DNA of 64,000 nucleotides from Burkholderia vietnamiensis LMG 10929 (GCF_000959445.1 NZ_CP009630.1:62001-126000); one strand, 5' to 3'. Positions 43,451 through 53,194 are shown, counted from the first letter of the stretch. Translations and numbers: made by a program. Notes: generated by a model not told the origin, from the sequence alone.

Positions 43451-44044
43451 TCACCCCACCGCAAGCTCCACAGCCGCGAGCGTCCGCCGCCGAATCCAGC
43501 CGCTCGCGAGCCGGATCGCGAGCCAGTACGGCACGAACAGCGCGCGCGTGCGCTTGCTCGGGCAATGAACGAAGGTTTCCGTGCGCAAGAACCGCGCGCC
43601 GCTCGGCAGCCCGACGACTTCGAACCGGAGCACCAGCTTCGCGTCGTGCGGATCGGCGTGCCGCACGAACGCCGCGGCGTCGTCGATTGGCCGGACGTCG
43701 GGCGTCGGACGCCAGAAGCGGCCGACGAGGCCAAGCGACAGCGACGTATCGTCGCGATGCAGCAGCGTGAACGTATCGAAGCCGAAGCGTTCACGCGCAG
43801 CGCCGCCGCTGCGGCGGCCCACCAAACGAGCGACGGCCGCCGGCGCTTCGCGCACGGCGAGCAGCGCATCGATCACCGGATCGGCGCGCATGTCGAGCGC
43901 GGCGACGGCATCGATGATGCGAGCCGACGGCGCGTCGATCGGCTGCGATTCGTGCGTTTCGACGAAGCCGAACGACGGGATGAACGGCGGCTTGCGCGGC
44001 GCGGTCCGCGTATCTGATTCGGAGACGATACCGAACGGATTCAT
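43451..44044 (-). CDS. Conserved hypothetical protein, possible START-like fold
   Basis: A 197-residue unrecognised protein. It contains a central stretch (FDTFTLLHRDDTSLSLGLVGRFW) and VLRFEVVGLPSGARFLRTETFVHC, alternating strands that look like an SRPBCC-type or lipocalin-type barrel, ending with a helix FVPYWLAIRLASGWI. No signal peptide. ATG 44044 chosen because it gives a short natural N-terminus; the frame is open upstream. G/C-rich codon use is back to the core type here. Confidence 0.6.
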   Translation of the reverse strand: MNPFGIVSESDTRTAPRKPPFIPSFGFVETHESQPIDAPSARIIDAVAALDMRADPVIDALLAVREAPAAVARLVGRRSGGAARERFGFDTFTLLHRDDTSLSLGLVGRFWRPTPDVRPIDDAAAFVRHADPHDAKLVLRFEVVGLPSGARFLRTETFVHCPSKRTRALFVPYWLAIRLASGWIRRRTLAAVELAVG

Positions 44045-44149
44045 GACGGTTCCGGAACACAAAGCGCGATCGTAGCACCGCGTGCGCAATCGTGATTCGA
44101 CGCGCCAGCACGCGCTCGCCGCATCTGCGAAGCACCACGCCCGTACGGG

Positions 44150-44182
44150 CAAAAAAGCCTGGAAACATCCGCTTCCGGGCCT
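44150..44182 (-). terminator. Terminator of the purine permease gene
   Basis: On the minus strand an imperfect 9-bp stem (GGCCCGGAA / TTCCAGGCT, one mismatch and a G-U pair) is followed by six T residues. It lies 58 bp past the permease stop. Confidence 0.6.
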
Positions 44183-44240
44183 GCAGAGCGCTCGCCGGTG
44201 AGCGTGAACGCAAACATTCCCGTCCCGCTGCGCACCGGCT

Positions 44241-45629
44241 TCAGATCGCCCAGCCGCCGAGATAGAACGTCACGAGCACGGCCGCGATCAGCACGGTGCC
44301 GACGTTCAGCTTGCGCCATTCGCCGCTCGCGACGCGGCCGATCACGAGCGTCGAAAAGCCGAGCATGATGCCCGTCACGATGTTCGCGGTCAGCACGATG
44401 AAGACGGCGCACACGAGGCCCGACATCGCGTCGACGACGTCGTCCATGTGCAGCTTGCTCACGCTGCCGAGCATCAGCAGGCCGACGTACATCAGCGCGG
44501 GCGCCGTCGCATACGACGGCACGAGCGCCGCGAGCGGCGAGAAGAACATCACGACGAGGAACAGCACGCCGACCACCGCTGCCGCGAGGCCCGTCTTCGC
44601 GCCGGCGGCCACGCCGACGCTCGACTCGATGTAGGCCGCCGCCGGTGCGCCGCCGAGGAAGCCGGAGAAGATCGAGCTGACCGAATCGGCGGTCAGCGCG
44701 CGGCCGCCGTTGACGATGCGGCCGTGCGCATCGAGCTGGCCAGCTTGTCCCGCCACCGCGCGAATCGTGCCCGTCGCGTCGAACACGGCGGTCATCACGA
44801 GCGCCAGCACGCTCGGCAGCACGGCCATCGACAGCGCGCCCTTGATGTCCATCGCGCCGATCAGCGACGCGTGGCCCGGCGCACTGAGCGACGGCAGCGC
44901 GAAGATGCCGCGGTACTTCACCGCGGGATCGAACGCGAGGCCAATCGCCGACACGGCCACCACCACGAGCAGGATGCCGCCCGGCACGCGCCGCTTCTCG
45001 AGCCCGAAGATCGCGGCGAGCCCGACGATCGACATGATCGCCGGGAACGCGGTGATCTGGCCGAGCGACACCGGCAGCCCCGCGCCCGGATTCTTCACGA
45101 CGAGGCCGACGTCGTTCGACGCGATCAGCAGCAGGAACAGGCCGATGCCGATCCCGGTGCCGTGCGCGACGCCCGCGGGCAGATTGCGCAGGATCCACGA
45201 GCGCACGCCGGTGACCGAGATGCCGGTGAACACGACGCCCATCACGAACACGGCGCCGAGCGCGACGCTCGGGTGCAGGCCCTTGCCGAGCACGAGGCCG
45301 AACGCTGTGAATGCGGTCAGCGAGATCGCGCAGCCGATGGCGATCGGCAGCTTCGCCCACAGGCCCATCAGCAGCGAGCCGAACGCCGTGGTCAGGCAGA
45401 CCGCGACGAACACGGCGCTCGTGTCGAAACCGGCCTTGCCCAACATGCCGGGCACGACGAACACCGAATAGACCATCGCGAGGAACGTGGTCACGCCCGC
45501 GACGATTTCGCGGCGCTGCGTGCTGCCGCGCGACGAGATGTCGAAGTACCGGTCGATGACTCCCTTGGTGCCGAAGTCCGTTTCTTCCGCGCCGACGCCG
45601 ACCGTCGGCTGCACCGGGGTATCACTCAT
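44241..45629 (-). CDS. NCS2-family purine permease (AzgA/AdeP-like)
   Basis: A 462-residue transporter with 12-14 helices. The N-terminal [35 protein letters not shown] is the AzgA-type signature, and [27 protein letters not shown] is the family's conserved mid-region. Members import adenine, guanine or hypoxanthine with protons. Single gene; GGAGC lies five to ten bases before ATG 45629. The exact base transported is not deducible. Confidence 0.93.
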   Translation of the reverse strand: MSDTPVQPTVGVGAEETDFGTKGVIDRYFDISSRGSTQRREIVAGVTTFLAMVYSVFVVPGMLGKAGFDTSAVFVAVCLTTAFGSLLMGLWAKLPIAIGCAISLTAFTAFGLVLGKGLHPSVALGAVFVMGVVFTGISVTGVRSWILRNLPAGVAHGTGIGIGLFLLLIASNDVGLVVKNPGAGLPVSLGQITAFPAIMSIVGLAAIFGLEKRRVPGGILLVVVAVSAIGLAFDPAVKYRGIFALPSLSAPGHASLIGAMDIKGALSMAVLPSVLALVMTAVFDATGTIRAVAGQAGQLDAHGRIVNGGRALTADSVSSIFSGFLGGAPAAAYIESSVGVAAGAKTGLAAAVVGVLFLVVMFFSPLAALVPSYATAPALMYVGLLMLGSVSKLHMDDVVDAMSGLVCAVFIVLTANIVTGIMLGFSTLVIGRVASGEWRKLNVGTVLIAAVLVTFYLGGWAI

Positions 45630-46031
45630 GAGCTTGCTCCTTTATCAGCATGCTGAAACGGCCGCGGCGGACCGTCGTCAGGGTGTCTCGAATCTGGTTG
45701 GAATGATCGGCATCGTCGTGCGCACGCATGATGCGCGGCGGGTGTCGCCGGCCGCGCGCCAACCGGCGCGCGTGCGTCGCGTCGCACCACGCGCGGCGAG
45801 GTGGACCCGGCCCGCGTGCTTTGCCGTAGCGAAGGTTAGGCGAACGGCCCGGCGCGTCCCATTGGAGGAACGGCATGCAGCGCATGTCGGCGCGCTTATA
45901 TCCGCGTGCCGCGGGGCTTCGTCGACGCGGAACGCGCGTATACGCCTAGTTCGAATCCGTTAAGGCGACTATTCGTAGGCGGGATGGGCGGCAGTGGCAC
46001 TGCAGCGGCAGCGCAGCGCGGCCGCGCTGCC
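45630..46031. other. 402-bp region between permease and TetR genes
   Basis: Both flanking genes are on the minus strand, so it includes the permease promoter. No open frame of note, no riboswitch-like structure and no clear terminator for the TetR gene were found. Confidence 0.45.
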
Positions 46032-46682
46032 TCAGTCGCGCGCGGGATGCGTGCCACGGACCAGATGCTCGAGATATGCGCAGAACATGTCGGCCATCGC
46101 GTTCGAGTACGCGTCGATCTCGGCCGCGCTGCGTTCGGTCTCGGAAAACGCCTTGCCGCCCGCCGTGAGCGTGGTCACGATCAGGTCGCCCGCGAGCGTG
46201 CGCGCGGCGTCCGGCACGTCCGGCAGCGCTTCGCGCATGAACGCGCCGAACACGCGCTCGCTTTCGGCTTTCAGTTCGCGCGCCTCGGGCGCATCGCGAT
46301 AGAGCGGCGCGGCGTCGTCGAGTGCGGTGCGCATCGGCGCCTCGTCGCACTCCGAGCGCACGAACGCATGGACGGCAGTGCGCAGGCGCTCGAGCGGCGT
46401 CTTCGCGCCGTCCTGCAGCATCGCGCACAGCATGCCGGAGGTTTGCCGCCATTCGTCGTGCTGCAGGCGGAACAGCACGGCGGCCTTGTTCGGGAAGTAC
46501 TGATACAGCGAGCCGACGCTCACGCCGGCCCGCTCGGCGACGCGCGCCATCGTGAAGCGCTGCGCGCCTTCGGCCGCCAGAACCTGAACAGCGGCCTGCA
46601 GCACGGCGTCGACGAGTTGGGTCGAGCGGGCCTGCCGAGGCAGTCTGCGTGAGGCGATCCGGGTGGTGGGGCGGTCGGTCAT
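46032..46682 (-). CDS. TetR-family transcriptional regulator
   Basis: A 216-residue regulator. The DNA-binding helix-turn-helix is at residues about 25-70 (AAVQVLAAEGAQRFTMARVAERAGVSVGSLYQYFPNKAAVL). It is divergent from an O-methyltransferase gene; a 92-bp shared region has GAATAGT direct repeats at 46700 and 46714 and an ATATTC inverted copy. A longer start at 46727 is possible but would place codons over these repeats. Confidence 0.9.
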   Translation of the reverse strand: MTDRPTTRIASRRLPRQARSTQLVDAVLQAAVQVLAAEGAQRFTMARVAERAGVSVGSLYQYFPNKAAVLFRLQHDEWRQTSGMLCAMLQDGAKTPLERLRTAVHAFVRSECDEAPMRTALDDAAPLYRDAPEARELKAESERVFGAFMREALPDVPDAARTLAGDLIVTTLTAGGKAFSETERSAAEIDAYSNAMADMFCAYLEHLVRGTHPARD

Positions 46683-46774
46683 GGCGGCTCCGGGAATGCG
46701 AATAGTAAAACGTGAATAGTTCGTCATATTCTAGTCGGGCGCCCTGACGCGCTCAACCCGACCCGGAGATTTGC

Positions 46775-47440
46775 ATGACCACCCTGATTCAAGATCCGCT
46801 CGCATCGCTGCTCGCGCGCCTGTTCGACGAAGCCGACGCGTCGTCGCCCGCGTCGGACCCGGCGTTCGCCGGCGTGTCGCGCGACGAGCTGGCGCGGCTG
46901 ATGCGCAGCAAGACCGATTACGCCGATTTCTATGCAGGTCTGAAGGACTATCCGCTCGCGGTGTCGCGCGAGACGGGCACGCTGCTGTACATGCTCGCGC
47001 GCGGTTGCGGCGCGCGCTCGATCGTCGAGTTCGGCACGTCGTTCGGCATCTCGACGCTGCATCTGGCGGCCGCGCTGCGCGACAACGGCGGCGGCCGCGT
47101 GATCACGAGCGAATTCGAGGCGTCGAAGGTGGCGCGCGCGAGCGCGAACCTCGCGGCGGCCGGGCTCGCGGATCTGGTCGAGATCCGCGCAGGCGATGCG
47201 CTGCAGACGCTCGCGACCGACCTGCCGGCCACCGTCGACCTGCTGCTGCTCGACGGCGCGAAGGCGCTGTATCCGGAGATACTCGCGCGCGTCGAGCCGC
47301 GGCTGCGGCGCGGCGCATTCATCGTCGCCGACAACGCCGAGCACAGCCCCGACTACCTCGACTACGTGCGCGCGCCGGCGAACGGCTACCTGTCGGTGCC
47401 GTTCGGCGCCGACGTCGAGCTGTCGATGCGGCTCGTCTGA
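46775..47440 (+). CDS. O-methyltransferase (class I, SAM-dependent)
   Basis: A 221-residue methyltransferase of the catechol-O-methyltransferase-like family 3. The SAM-binding motif is IVEFGTSFGISTLHLAAAL, with TSEFEASKVARASANLAAAGLADLVEIRAGD and VDLLLLDGAKALYPEILA (metal-binding Asp). It faces a TetR gene across a 92-bp promoter region and is probably repressed by it. The acceptor is unknown. Confidence 0.88.
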   Translation: MTTLIQDPLASLLARLFDEADASSPASDPAFAGVSRDELARLMRSKTDYADFYAGLKDYPLAVSRETGTLLYMLARGCGARSIVEFGTSFGISTLHLAAALRDNGGGRVITSEFEASKVARASANLAAAGLADLVEIRAGDALQTLATDLPATVDLLLLDGAKALYPEILARVEPRLRRGAFIVADNAEHSPDYLDYVRAPANGYLSVPFGADVELSMRLV

Positions 47441-47477
47441 CATCGGCGCGCCATCGCGCGGGCGCTCACTTTCACGT

Positions 47478-48593
47478 TCACGCGCAAGCCTGCGCGAGCG
47501 CCGGGTAGTCGGTGAGGCCCTTGGCGCCGCCGCCGAACAGCGTGTTGCGATCGTGCGGCGCGAGCGCGGCGCCGCTGCGCAGGCGTTCGGGCAGGTCGGG
47601 GTTCGCGACGAACGGGCGGCCGAAGGCGATGAGGTCGGCCCAGCCGGCGGCGATCGCTTCGCGTGCGCGCTCGGCGGTGTACTTGCCCGCATAGATCAGC
47701 ACGCCGCCGAACGCTGCGCGCAGCTTCTGCTTGAATGCCGGCGGCATCAGCGGCGCGTCGTCCCAGTCGGCTTCGGCGATGTGCAGATAGCCGACGCCCA
47801 GTTCGCCGAGCAGCGTCGCGGCCGCGAGGTAGGTCGTTTCGGGATCGTCGTCGACGCAACCGTTCAGCGTGGTCAGCGGCGCGAGGCGGATGCCGACGCG
47901 CGACGCGTCGCCGGTGCCTTCGATCAGCGCCTGCGCGACCTCGCGCAGGAAGCGCAGACGGTTCTCCAGCGAGCCGCCGTATGCGTCGGTGCGCGTGTTC
48001 GCGTTCGAGTCGATGAACTGGTTCACGAGATAGCCGTTCGCGCCGTGCAGCTCGACGCCGTCGAAGCCGGCTTCCATCGCGTTGCGCGCGGCGGCGCGGT
48101 ATTGCGCGACGATCTCGCCGATCTCGGCGACCGTCAGCGCGCGCGGCTCGGACGCCTGCACGAAGCCCGGCGTGCTGCCGTCGTCGCCGGCGATGAACAC
48201 GTTCACGCCTTTCGCCTGGATCGGCGACGACGACACCGGCTGCGCGCCGCCGTGCAGGCTCGTGTGGCTCAGGCGGCCGACGTGCCACAGCTGCGCGAAG
48301 ATGCGGCCTTGCGCCGCGTGCACGGCGTCGGTCACCTTGCGCCAGCCGGCGACCTGCGAGCGCGTATGAATGCCGGGCGTCCACGCGTAGCCCTTGCCGA
48401 GCGGCGCGATGTAGGTGCCTTCGCTGACGATCAGGCCGGCGCTCGCGCGTTGCGCGTAATACTCGGCCATCAGTTCGTTCGCTTCGTCGCCGGGCTGGGT
48501 CGCGCGCGAGCGCGTCATCGGCGGCATCACGATACGGTTCGGCAGCGTCAGCGCGCCGAATTGCAGCGGTTGGAACAGCGGGTCGTGGTTCAT
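47478..48593 (-). CDS. nemA: Alkene reductase, Old Yellow Enzyme family
   Basis: A 371-residue FMN ene-reductase. It starts LFQPLQFGALTLPNRIVMPPMTRSRA (FMN-binding loop). It has the substrate pair H183-x-x-N186 (HGANGYLVNQF), the Arg/Tyr of RTDAYGGSLENRLRF, and IAFGRPFVANPDLPERL at the end. NemA-like enzymes reduce activated C=C bonds and nitro groups using NADPH. It belongs to a minus-strand redox cluster with AKR, monooxygenase and MFS genes upstream. Confidence 0.93.
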   Translation of the reverse strand: MNHDPLFQPLQFGALTLPNRIVMPPMTRSRATQPGDEANELMAEYYAQRASAGLIVSEGTYIAPLGKGYAWTPGIHTRSQVAGWRKVTDAVHAAQGRIFAQLWHVGRLSHTSLHGGAQPVSSSPIQAKGVNVFIAGDDGSTPGFVQASEPRALTVAEIGEIVAQYRAAARNAMEAGFDGVELHGANGYLVNQFIDSNANTRTDAYGGSLENRLRFLREVAQALIEGTGDASRVGIRLAPLTTLNGCVDDDPETTYLAAATLLGELGVGYLHIAEADWDDAPLMPPAFKQKLRAAFGGVLIYAGKYTAERAREAIAAGWADLIAFGRPFVANPDLPERLRSGAALAPHDRNTLFGGGAKGLTDYPALAQACA

Positions 48594-48657
48594 GCTGGTG
48601 TCCTTTGAGTGCCGCGGCCGGCTGGCCGCGCATGGGTCGATCGTCGGATGGGCGCGC

Positions 48658-49464
48658 TCAGTCCCACTGCGGGGCGAGGCCGGCCGGATCCACTTCGCGG
48701 CCGTTGCGTTCGAGCGTGGCGATCTGCGCGAGGTCTTCGTCGGTCAGGCGCAGCGTCTGCGCGAGCAGGTTGCTCGCGAGATGCTCGAGCTTGGTCGACG
48801 ACGGAATGACGGAGTAGCCGAGCTGCAGCGCCCACGCGAGCGCGACCTGCGCCGGCGTCGCGCGGTGGCGTCGCGCGATCGCGTCGAGCACCGGGTCGCC
48901 GAGCACCTTGCCGTAGGCGAGCGTCATGTACGACGTCACGTGGATGCGTTCGCTCTGCAGAAACTCGACGAGCTTGCGGTTCTGCAGATACGGGCTCAGC
49001 TCGATCTGGTTCGTCGCGATCGCGTCGCTGCCGACGGCCGCGATCGCTTCCTTCGTCAGCGCGATGTTGAAGTTCGACACGCCGATCTCGCGCGTGAGGC
49101 CCTTCGACTTCGCGTCGGCCAGCGCGGTCATGAACGCGTCGACCGACACGCCGTTGTCGGGCGCCGGCCAGTGGATCAGCGTCAGGTCGACGTAGTCGGT
49201 GCGCAGCTTGCGCAGGCTGTCCTCGAGGCTCGCCGCGAGCTTGTCCGGCGCGTAGTTGTCGACCCAGATCTTGGTCGTGACGAACAGGTCTTCGCGACGC
49301 ACGCCCGATGCCGCGATCGCCGCGCCGACTTCCGCTTCGTTGCCGTAGATCTGCGCGGTGTCGATCGCGCGATAGCCGAGCTCGAGGCCGTTGCGGACCG
49401 AGTCGATGACGACCTGGCCCTGCAGGCGGAACGTGCCGAGGCCGAAGGCGGGAATCTTGCTCAT
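48658..49464 (-). CDS. dkgB: Aldo/keto reductase (2,5-didehydrogluconate reductase B type)
   Basis: A 268-residue AKR with the complete catalytic tetrad: D35, Y40 ([10 protein letters not shown]), K65 (VTTKIW) and H98 (TLIHWP). It has the NADPH-binding IGVSNFN and [11 protein letters not shown] segments. The start [16 protein letters not shown] is DkgB-like. A LysR-type operator (49558-49572) lies 94 bp upstream of ATG 49464. It is followed by nemA 65 bp downstream, suggesting a two-gene transcript of ketone/enal reductases. Confidence 0.92.
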   Translation of the reverse strand: MSKIPAFGLGTFRLQGQVVIDSVRNGLELGYRAIDTAQIYGNEAEVGAAIAASGVRREDLFVTTKIWVDNYAPDKLAASLEDSLRKLRTDYVDLTLIHWPAPDNGVSVDAFMTALADAKSKGLTREIGVSNFNIALTKEAIAAVGSDAIATNQIELSPYLQNRKLVEFLQSERIHVTSYMTLAYGKVLGDPVLDAIARRHRATPAQVALAWALQLGYSVIPSSTKLEHLASNLLAQTLRLTDEDLAQIATLERNGREVDPAGLAPQWD

Positions 49465-49557
49465 CGTGTGCTCCTGGAAGAGGTGGAACGGTTGCGGTAT
49501 GGGGTCATTCTGGCGGGTGCAACTGATGAGATAAACGCCGTCAGAGGTCAAAAATAT

Positions 49558-49572
49558 TTGATTTCAGATCAA
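49558..49572 (-). promoter_or_regulatory. LysR-type dyad operator upstream of dkgB
   Basis: TTGATTTCAGATCAA differs at one base from TTGATTTGAGATCAA at 52187-52201, which sits directly before the LysR gene. Each is a 15-bp dyad TTGAT-N5-ATCAA. Its presence before dkgB suggests the same regulator controls this branch. Confidence 0.65.
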
Positions 49573-49585
49573 GGATCGTGCGGCG

Positions 49586-50530
49586 CTATGCGGCGCGGGT
49601 CGTTGCGGGCGCATGGAACGCGGGCAGCACGTGCGTCGCGATCTCGGACATCGTCTCGTCGAGCGGCCGGCGATTGCGCCGGAAGTGCAGCCCGATGTGC
49701 TGCACGCCCGCGTCGCGCATCGCCGCGAGTTCCTCGGCCAGCGCGATGCGCCCGGCGCGCGCGCCGAAGCGGTGGCGCTGCAGCGGTTCGTGCGGGTCCT
49801 CGGCGAGATCGAGGTGGATGAAGCTCACGTACGGCTTGTTGCCGGCCACCGCGCGCCAGTTCGCGGCGCGCTGCCGGTGATCGTCCGGCGTGCCGGGATA
49901 CGCGAGGCAGCCGTCCAGGTGTTCGCCGATCCACGCGGGCGTCTGCTGCGCGAGGCCCGCGACGAGCAGCGGCAGCGGCGCGGCGACGTGCGGCAGGACC
50001 TCGAGCCCCGGCGGCAGGTGGCCGCGCGCGCCGTCGCGCAGCAACGCGATCTGCGCACGGAAATTCGCGCCGCGCGACGCGAAATCGCGGCCGAACAGAG
50101 GATATTCGACCGGCCGGTCGCCGCTCGCGACGCCGAGCAGCAGGCGGCCGCCGCTCAGCGCGTCGATCGTCGCGGCCGATTTGAGCGTCAGCAGCGGCTC
50201 GCGCAGCGGCAGCACGACGGCCGCCGTGCCGAGCAGGATGTCGCGCGTGATGCCCGCGAGGTAGCCGAGATACGAGAACGCCTCGAACACCTGCGCGGCA
50301 TCGCCGAACGACGGGTCGTACACCGGCACGTCGCGCACCCAGAGCGCGCGGAAGCCGAGCGTGTCGGCCAGTCGCGCGAGTTCCGCGTGCCTGGCCAGAT
50401 CCGGCACGCCGGGGCGGCGGCCGTCGTGCTGGCGCTTCGCGTCGCCGGCCGGCGACCAGTCGTTGTCGAGCGGCAGCTCGATGCCGATGCTGAAGCAGCC
50501 GGCGGCGAGCGCTTGAAGTGACGTGGACAT
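49586..50530 (-). CDS. LLM-class flavin-dependent oxidoreductase (TIGR03571-like)
   Basis: A 314-residue bacterial luciferase-like monooxygenase with a TIM-barrel. It has FRALWVRDVPVYDPSFGDAAQVFEAF near the N-terminus and ILLGTAAVVLPLREPLLTLKSAATIDALSGGRLLLGVASGD in the core (flavin-binding). Such enzymes use FMNH2 or F420 with O2. It overlaps none of its neighbours but follows a MoaF-like gene by 15 bp, so they are co-transcribed from the MFS side. Substrate unknown. Confidence 0.92.
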   Translation of the reverse strand: MSTSLQALAAGCFSIGIELPLDNDWSPAGDAKRQHDGRRPGVPDLARHAELARLADTLGFRALWVRDVPVYDPSFGDAAQVFEAFSYLGYLAGITRDILLGTAAVVLPLREPLLTLKSAATIDALSGGRLLLGVASGDRPVEYPLFGRDFASRGANFRAQIALLRDGARGHLPPGLEVLPHVAAPLPLLVAGLAQQTPAWIGEHLDGCLAYPGTPDDHRQRAANWRAVAGNKPYVSFIHLDLAEDPHEPLQRHRFGARAGRIALAEELAAMRDAGVQHIGLHFRRNRRPLDETMSEIATHVLPAFHAPATTRAA

Positions 50531-50545
50531 GATGGACGTCTCCGT

Positions 50546-50869
50546 TCAGACCGCGCGCAGGCTGCCGTCGAGCCGGTGGAAATCGAGCGACGCCGCGGTG
50601 AAGAACGTGCGCGACGTGCCGGCCGCGAAATCGTCGATGTGCACGACGGTCGCGCGATCGGCTTCCTGCCACGCGATCGCGCAGGTGTCGGCGGCGACGG
50701 GCTGCCACGTGTATTCGACTTCGCCCGTCGCACCCGCGTACGGGCCTTCGGTGATCGCGTAGCGCATGTGGCGGCCGTCTTCGTCATAGGCGTTGAGGGC
50801 GGTCAGGCCGTCGTAACGGACTTCGAACGTCTTGCCGGCGAACGGCGGCCGTCGGGTCGATGCATTCAT
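50546..50869 (-). CDS. MoaF-family lipocalin-like protein
   Basis: A 107-residue protein of the MoaF/DUF3237-like lipocalin group: FEVRYDGLTALNAYDEDGRHMRYAITEGPYAGATGEVEYTWQPV, with a conserved W and DFAAGTSRTFF. MoaF proteins occur near monoamine-metabolism genes and bind small ligands. It is between the MFS and LLM genes on the same strand; GGAGC lies upstream of ATG 50869. Probably a small-molecule carrier or isomerase partner of the monooxygenase. Confidence 0.82.
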   Translation of the reverse strand: MNASTRRPPFAGKTFEVRYDGLTALNAYDEDGRHMRYAITEGPYAGATGEVEYTWQPVAADTCAIAWQEADRATVVHIDDFAAGTSRTFFTAASLDFHRLDGSLRAV

Positions 50870-50899
50870 GCTGGGTCGCTCCTGCAAAAAGGGTGACGT

Positions 50900-52102
50900 T
50901 CAATGGGCGAGTTCGACGGGTTCGGCCGTGCGTTCCGGCAGCCCGGCGCTGCGGTCGAGGCGGCCGCTGAGCGCGGTCAGCGCGAACGCGCCGAGCGTGA
51001 CCAGCGCGGCGATCCACGGCGTATGGCCGAGGCCCACGTTCGCGACGATCAGCCCGCCGAGCGACGAGCCGCCCGCGACGCCGAGGTTGAACGCGGCGAT
51101 GTTGAAGCCCGAGGCGACGTCGGTGGCGTCCGGCGCGAAGTGGCGCGCCTGCTTGACGACGTACACCTGCAGGCCCGGCACGTTGCCGAACGCGACCGCG
51201 CCCCACGCGAGCATCGTCAGCACCGCGAGCCATTTCACGTGCACGGTGAAGGTCAGCGCGAGCAGCACGACGGCGAGCAGCAGGAAGATCCGCTTGAGCG
51301 CGCCGACGGGGCCGACGCGGTCGGCGAGCTTGCCGCCCCACACGTTGCCGAACGCGACCGACACGCCGTAGCCGACCAGCACGAGGCTGATCTGCGACGG
51401 CGTGAAGCCGGCGATCCGTTCGAGCAGCGGCGCCATGTAGGTGAATGCGATCAGCGAACCGCCGTAGCCGACCGCCGTCATCGCATAGACGAGCAGCAGG
51501 CGCGGCTGCGCGAGCACGCGGAACTGGCGGGCGAGCGGCGCGGGCGCCGTCTGCGGCAGGCCGCGCGGTACGAACGTCACCGCGCCCGCGAACGCGACGA
51601 CGCCGAACAGCGCGACGATCAGGAACGTCGCGCGCCAGCCGAAGTGCTGGCCGATGAAGGTGCCGAGCGGAATGCCCGCGACGAACGCGACGGTCATCCC
51701 GCTGAACATCGTCGCGATCGCGCTGGCGGCCTTCTCCTTCGGCACCAGCGTGGTCGCGATGATCGAGCCGACCGAGAAGAACACGCCGTGCGCGAGGCCG
51801 GTGAGGATGCGCGCGACGATCAGCGATTCGTAGCCGGGCGCCTGCCACGCGACGAGATTGCCGATCGTGAACAGCGCCATCAGCGCGGCGAGCAGCGTCT
51901 TGCGCGGCACGCGGGCGGTGAGCGCGGTGAGCAGCGGCGCGCCGATCGCGACGCTCAAGGCATAGAGGCTGACGAGCAGGCCGGCCGACGGCAGGCTGAC
52001 GCCGAGATCGGCGCCGATGGTCGGGATCAGCCCGACGATCACGAACTCGGTGGTGCCGATGGCAAACGCGCTGATGGTCAGCGCAAGTAGGGCGAGTGGC
52101 AT
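50900..52102 (-). CDS. MFS transporter (AraJ/YdhP-like)
   Basis: A 400-residue 12-helix transporter. It begins LALLALTISAFAIGTTEFVIVGLIPTIGADLGVSLPSAGLLVSLYALSVAIGAP and has motif A-like region TARVPRKTLLAALM, typical of the AraJ/NepI drug-efflux group. First gene of the minus-strand redox cluster and divergent from its LysR neighbour (start 52204) over a 101-bp region that holds the 52187 operator. Could export a product of the LLM or reductase enzymes. Confidence 0.9.
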   Translation of the reverse strand: MPLALLALTISAFAIGTTEFVIVGLIPTIGADLGVSLPSAGLLVSLYALSVAIGAPLLTALTARVPRKTLLAALMALFTIGNLVAWQAPGYESLIVARILTGLAHGVFFSVGSIIATTLVPKEKAASAIATMFSGMTVAFVAGIPLGTFIGQHFGWRATFLIVALFGVVAFAGAVTFVPRGLPQTAPAPLARQFRVLAQPRLLLVYAMTAVGYGGSLIAFTYMAPLLERIAGFTPSQISLVLVGYGVSVAFGNVWGGKLADRVGPVGALKRIFLLLAVVLLALTFTVHVKWLAVLTMLAWGAVAFGNVPGLQVYVVKQARHFAPDATDVASGFNIAAFNLGVAGGSSLGGLIVANVGLGHTPWIAALVTLGAFALTALSGRLDRSAGLPERTAEPVELAH

Positions 52103-52186
52103 GACGGGATCCTGGTTCCGGTGAGGACGGATCGCAGTGTGCCGGCTTTACTTTTGCGGAAAAACTCGTCTATAAACCAAATTGTT

Positions 52187-52201
52187 TTGATTTGAGATCA
52201 A
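52187..52201. promoter_or_regulatory. LysR-type dyad operator in the LysR/MFS promoter region
   Basis: TTGATTTGAGATCAA ends two bases before the ATG at 52204, so binding here would autoregulate the LysR gene. The MFS gene starts 85 bp away in the other direction. Compare the copy at 49558-49572. Confidence 0.68.
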
Positions 52202-52203
52202 TA

Positions 52204-53151
52204 ATGAAGATCACGCTCGACGAACTCCAGGCCTTTGCTGCCGTGGTCGATACCGGCTCGATCACCGCTGCCGCGCAGCGGCTCGACCTGACCGTGTCGG
52301 CCGCGAGCCGTACGCTCGCGCGGCTCGAGGAGAAGCTCAAGACCACGCTGCTGCGCCGGACCACGCGCCGGCTCGAACTCACCGAGGAAGGGCGGGCGTT
52401 CCTGCAGGACGCGCGCGCGATCATCGAGTCCGTCGAGAATGCCGAGGAGCAGATGCTCGCGCGGCGCGAGATGCCGTCGGGGCGCTTACGCGTCGACGCG
52501 GCGACGCCGTTCATGCTGCACGTGATCGTGCCGCTCGTGCGCGGCTACCGCGAACGCTTTCCGAAGGTCGAACTGGAGTTGAACAGCAACGAGGGGATCA
52601 TCGACCTGCTCGAGCGGCGCACCGACGTCGCGATCCGGATCGGCCGGCTCAAGGATTCGACGCTGCACAGCCGGCGCATCGGCAACAGCCGGCTGCGGAT
52701 GCTCGCGAGCCCCGCGTACCTCGACGCGCATGGGCAGCCGCGCAAGGCCGACGAGCTGCGCAAGCACACGCTGCTCGGCTTCACGCAGCCGGAATCGCTG
52801 AACGTGTGGCCGATCCTCGGCGAGGACGGCGAGCCGGCCCGCATCGAGCCGGCGATCTGGTCGTCGAGCGGCGAGACGCTGCGACAGCTCGCGCTCGACG
52901 GCGCGGGCATCGTCTGCCTGTCGGACTTCATGACCGCGCAGGATCGCGAGGCCGGGCGGCTCGTGCAGGTGCTGACGCGCCACACGCTCGACGTCGACCA
53001 GCCGATCAACGCGGTGTATTACCGCAACACCGCGATTTCGTCGCGGATCGCGTCGTTCGTCGATTACCTGATCGATGCGCTGCGCGGCGGCAGCGGCACC
53101 GGCAGCGAAGCGCCCGCGCGGCGCAAGGCCGCCTGGATGGGGCCGCTGTGA
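52204..53151 (+). CDS. LysR-family transcriptional regulator (YafC/DsdC-like)
   Basis: A 315-residue LysR regulator with clear helix-turn-helix (LQAFAAVVDTGSITAAAQRLDLTVSAASRTLARLEEKLKTTLL). The effector domain has IIDLLERRTDVAIRIGRLKDSTLHSRRIG, of the CrgA/YafC subgroup (DVAIR motif). ATG 52204 gives the natural start; the shared 15-bp operator lies just before it. Likely regulator of MFS-MoaF-LLM and dkgB-nemA on the opposite strand. Confidence 0.9.
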   Translation: MKITLDELQAFAAVVDTGSITAAAQRLDLTVSAASRTLARLEEKLKTTLLRRTTRRLELTEEGRAFLQDARAIIESVENAEEQMLARREMPSGRLRVDAATPFMLHVIVPLVRGYRERFPKVELELNSNEGIIDLLERRTDVAIRIGRLKDSTLHSRRIGNSRLRMLASPAYLDAHGQPRKADELRKHTLLGFTQPESLNVWPILGEDGEPARIEPAIWSSSGETLRQLALDGAGIVCLSDFMTAQDREAGRLVQVLTRHTLDVDQPINAVYYRNTAISSRIASFVDYLIDALRGGSGTGSEAPARRKAAWMGPL

Positions 53152-53194
53152 CGGCGCGCCGCGCGCGTGCGCGGCGGGCCTGCCGGCGGGCCGC

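Noticed and set aside
45630..46031. Purine riboswitch before the purine permease
   Set aside because: No recognisable purine-aptamer core; such riboswitches are not typical of this group.
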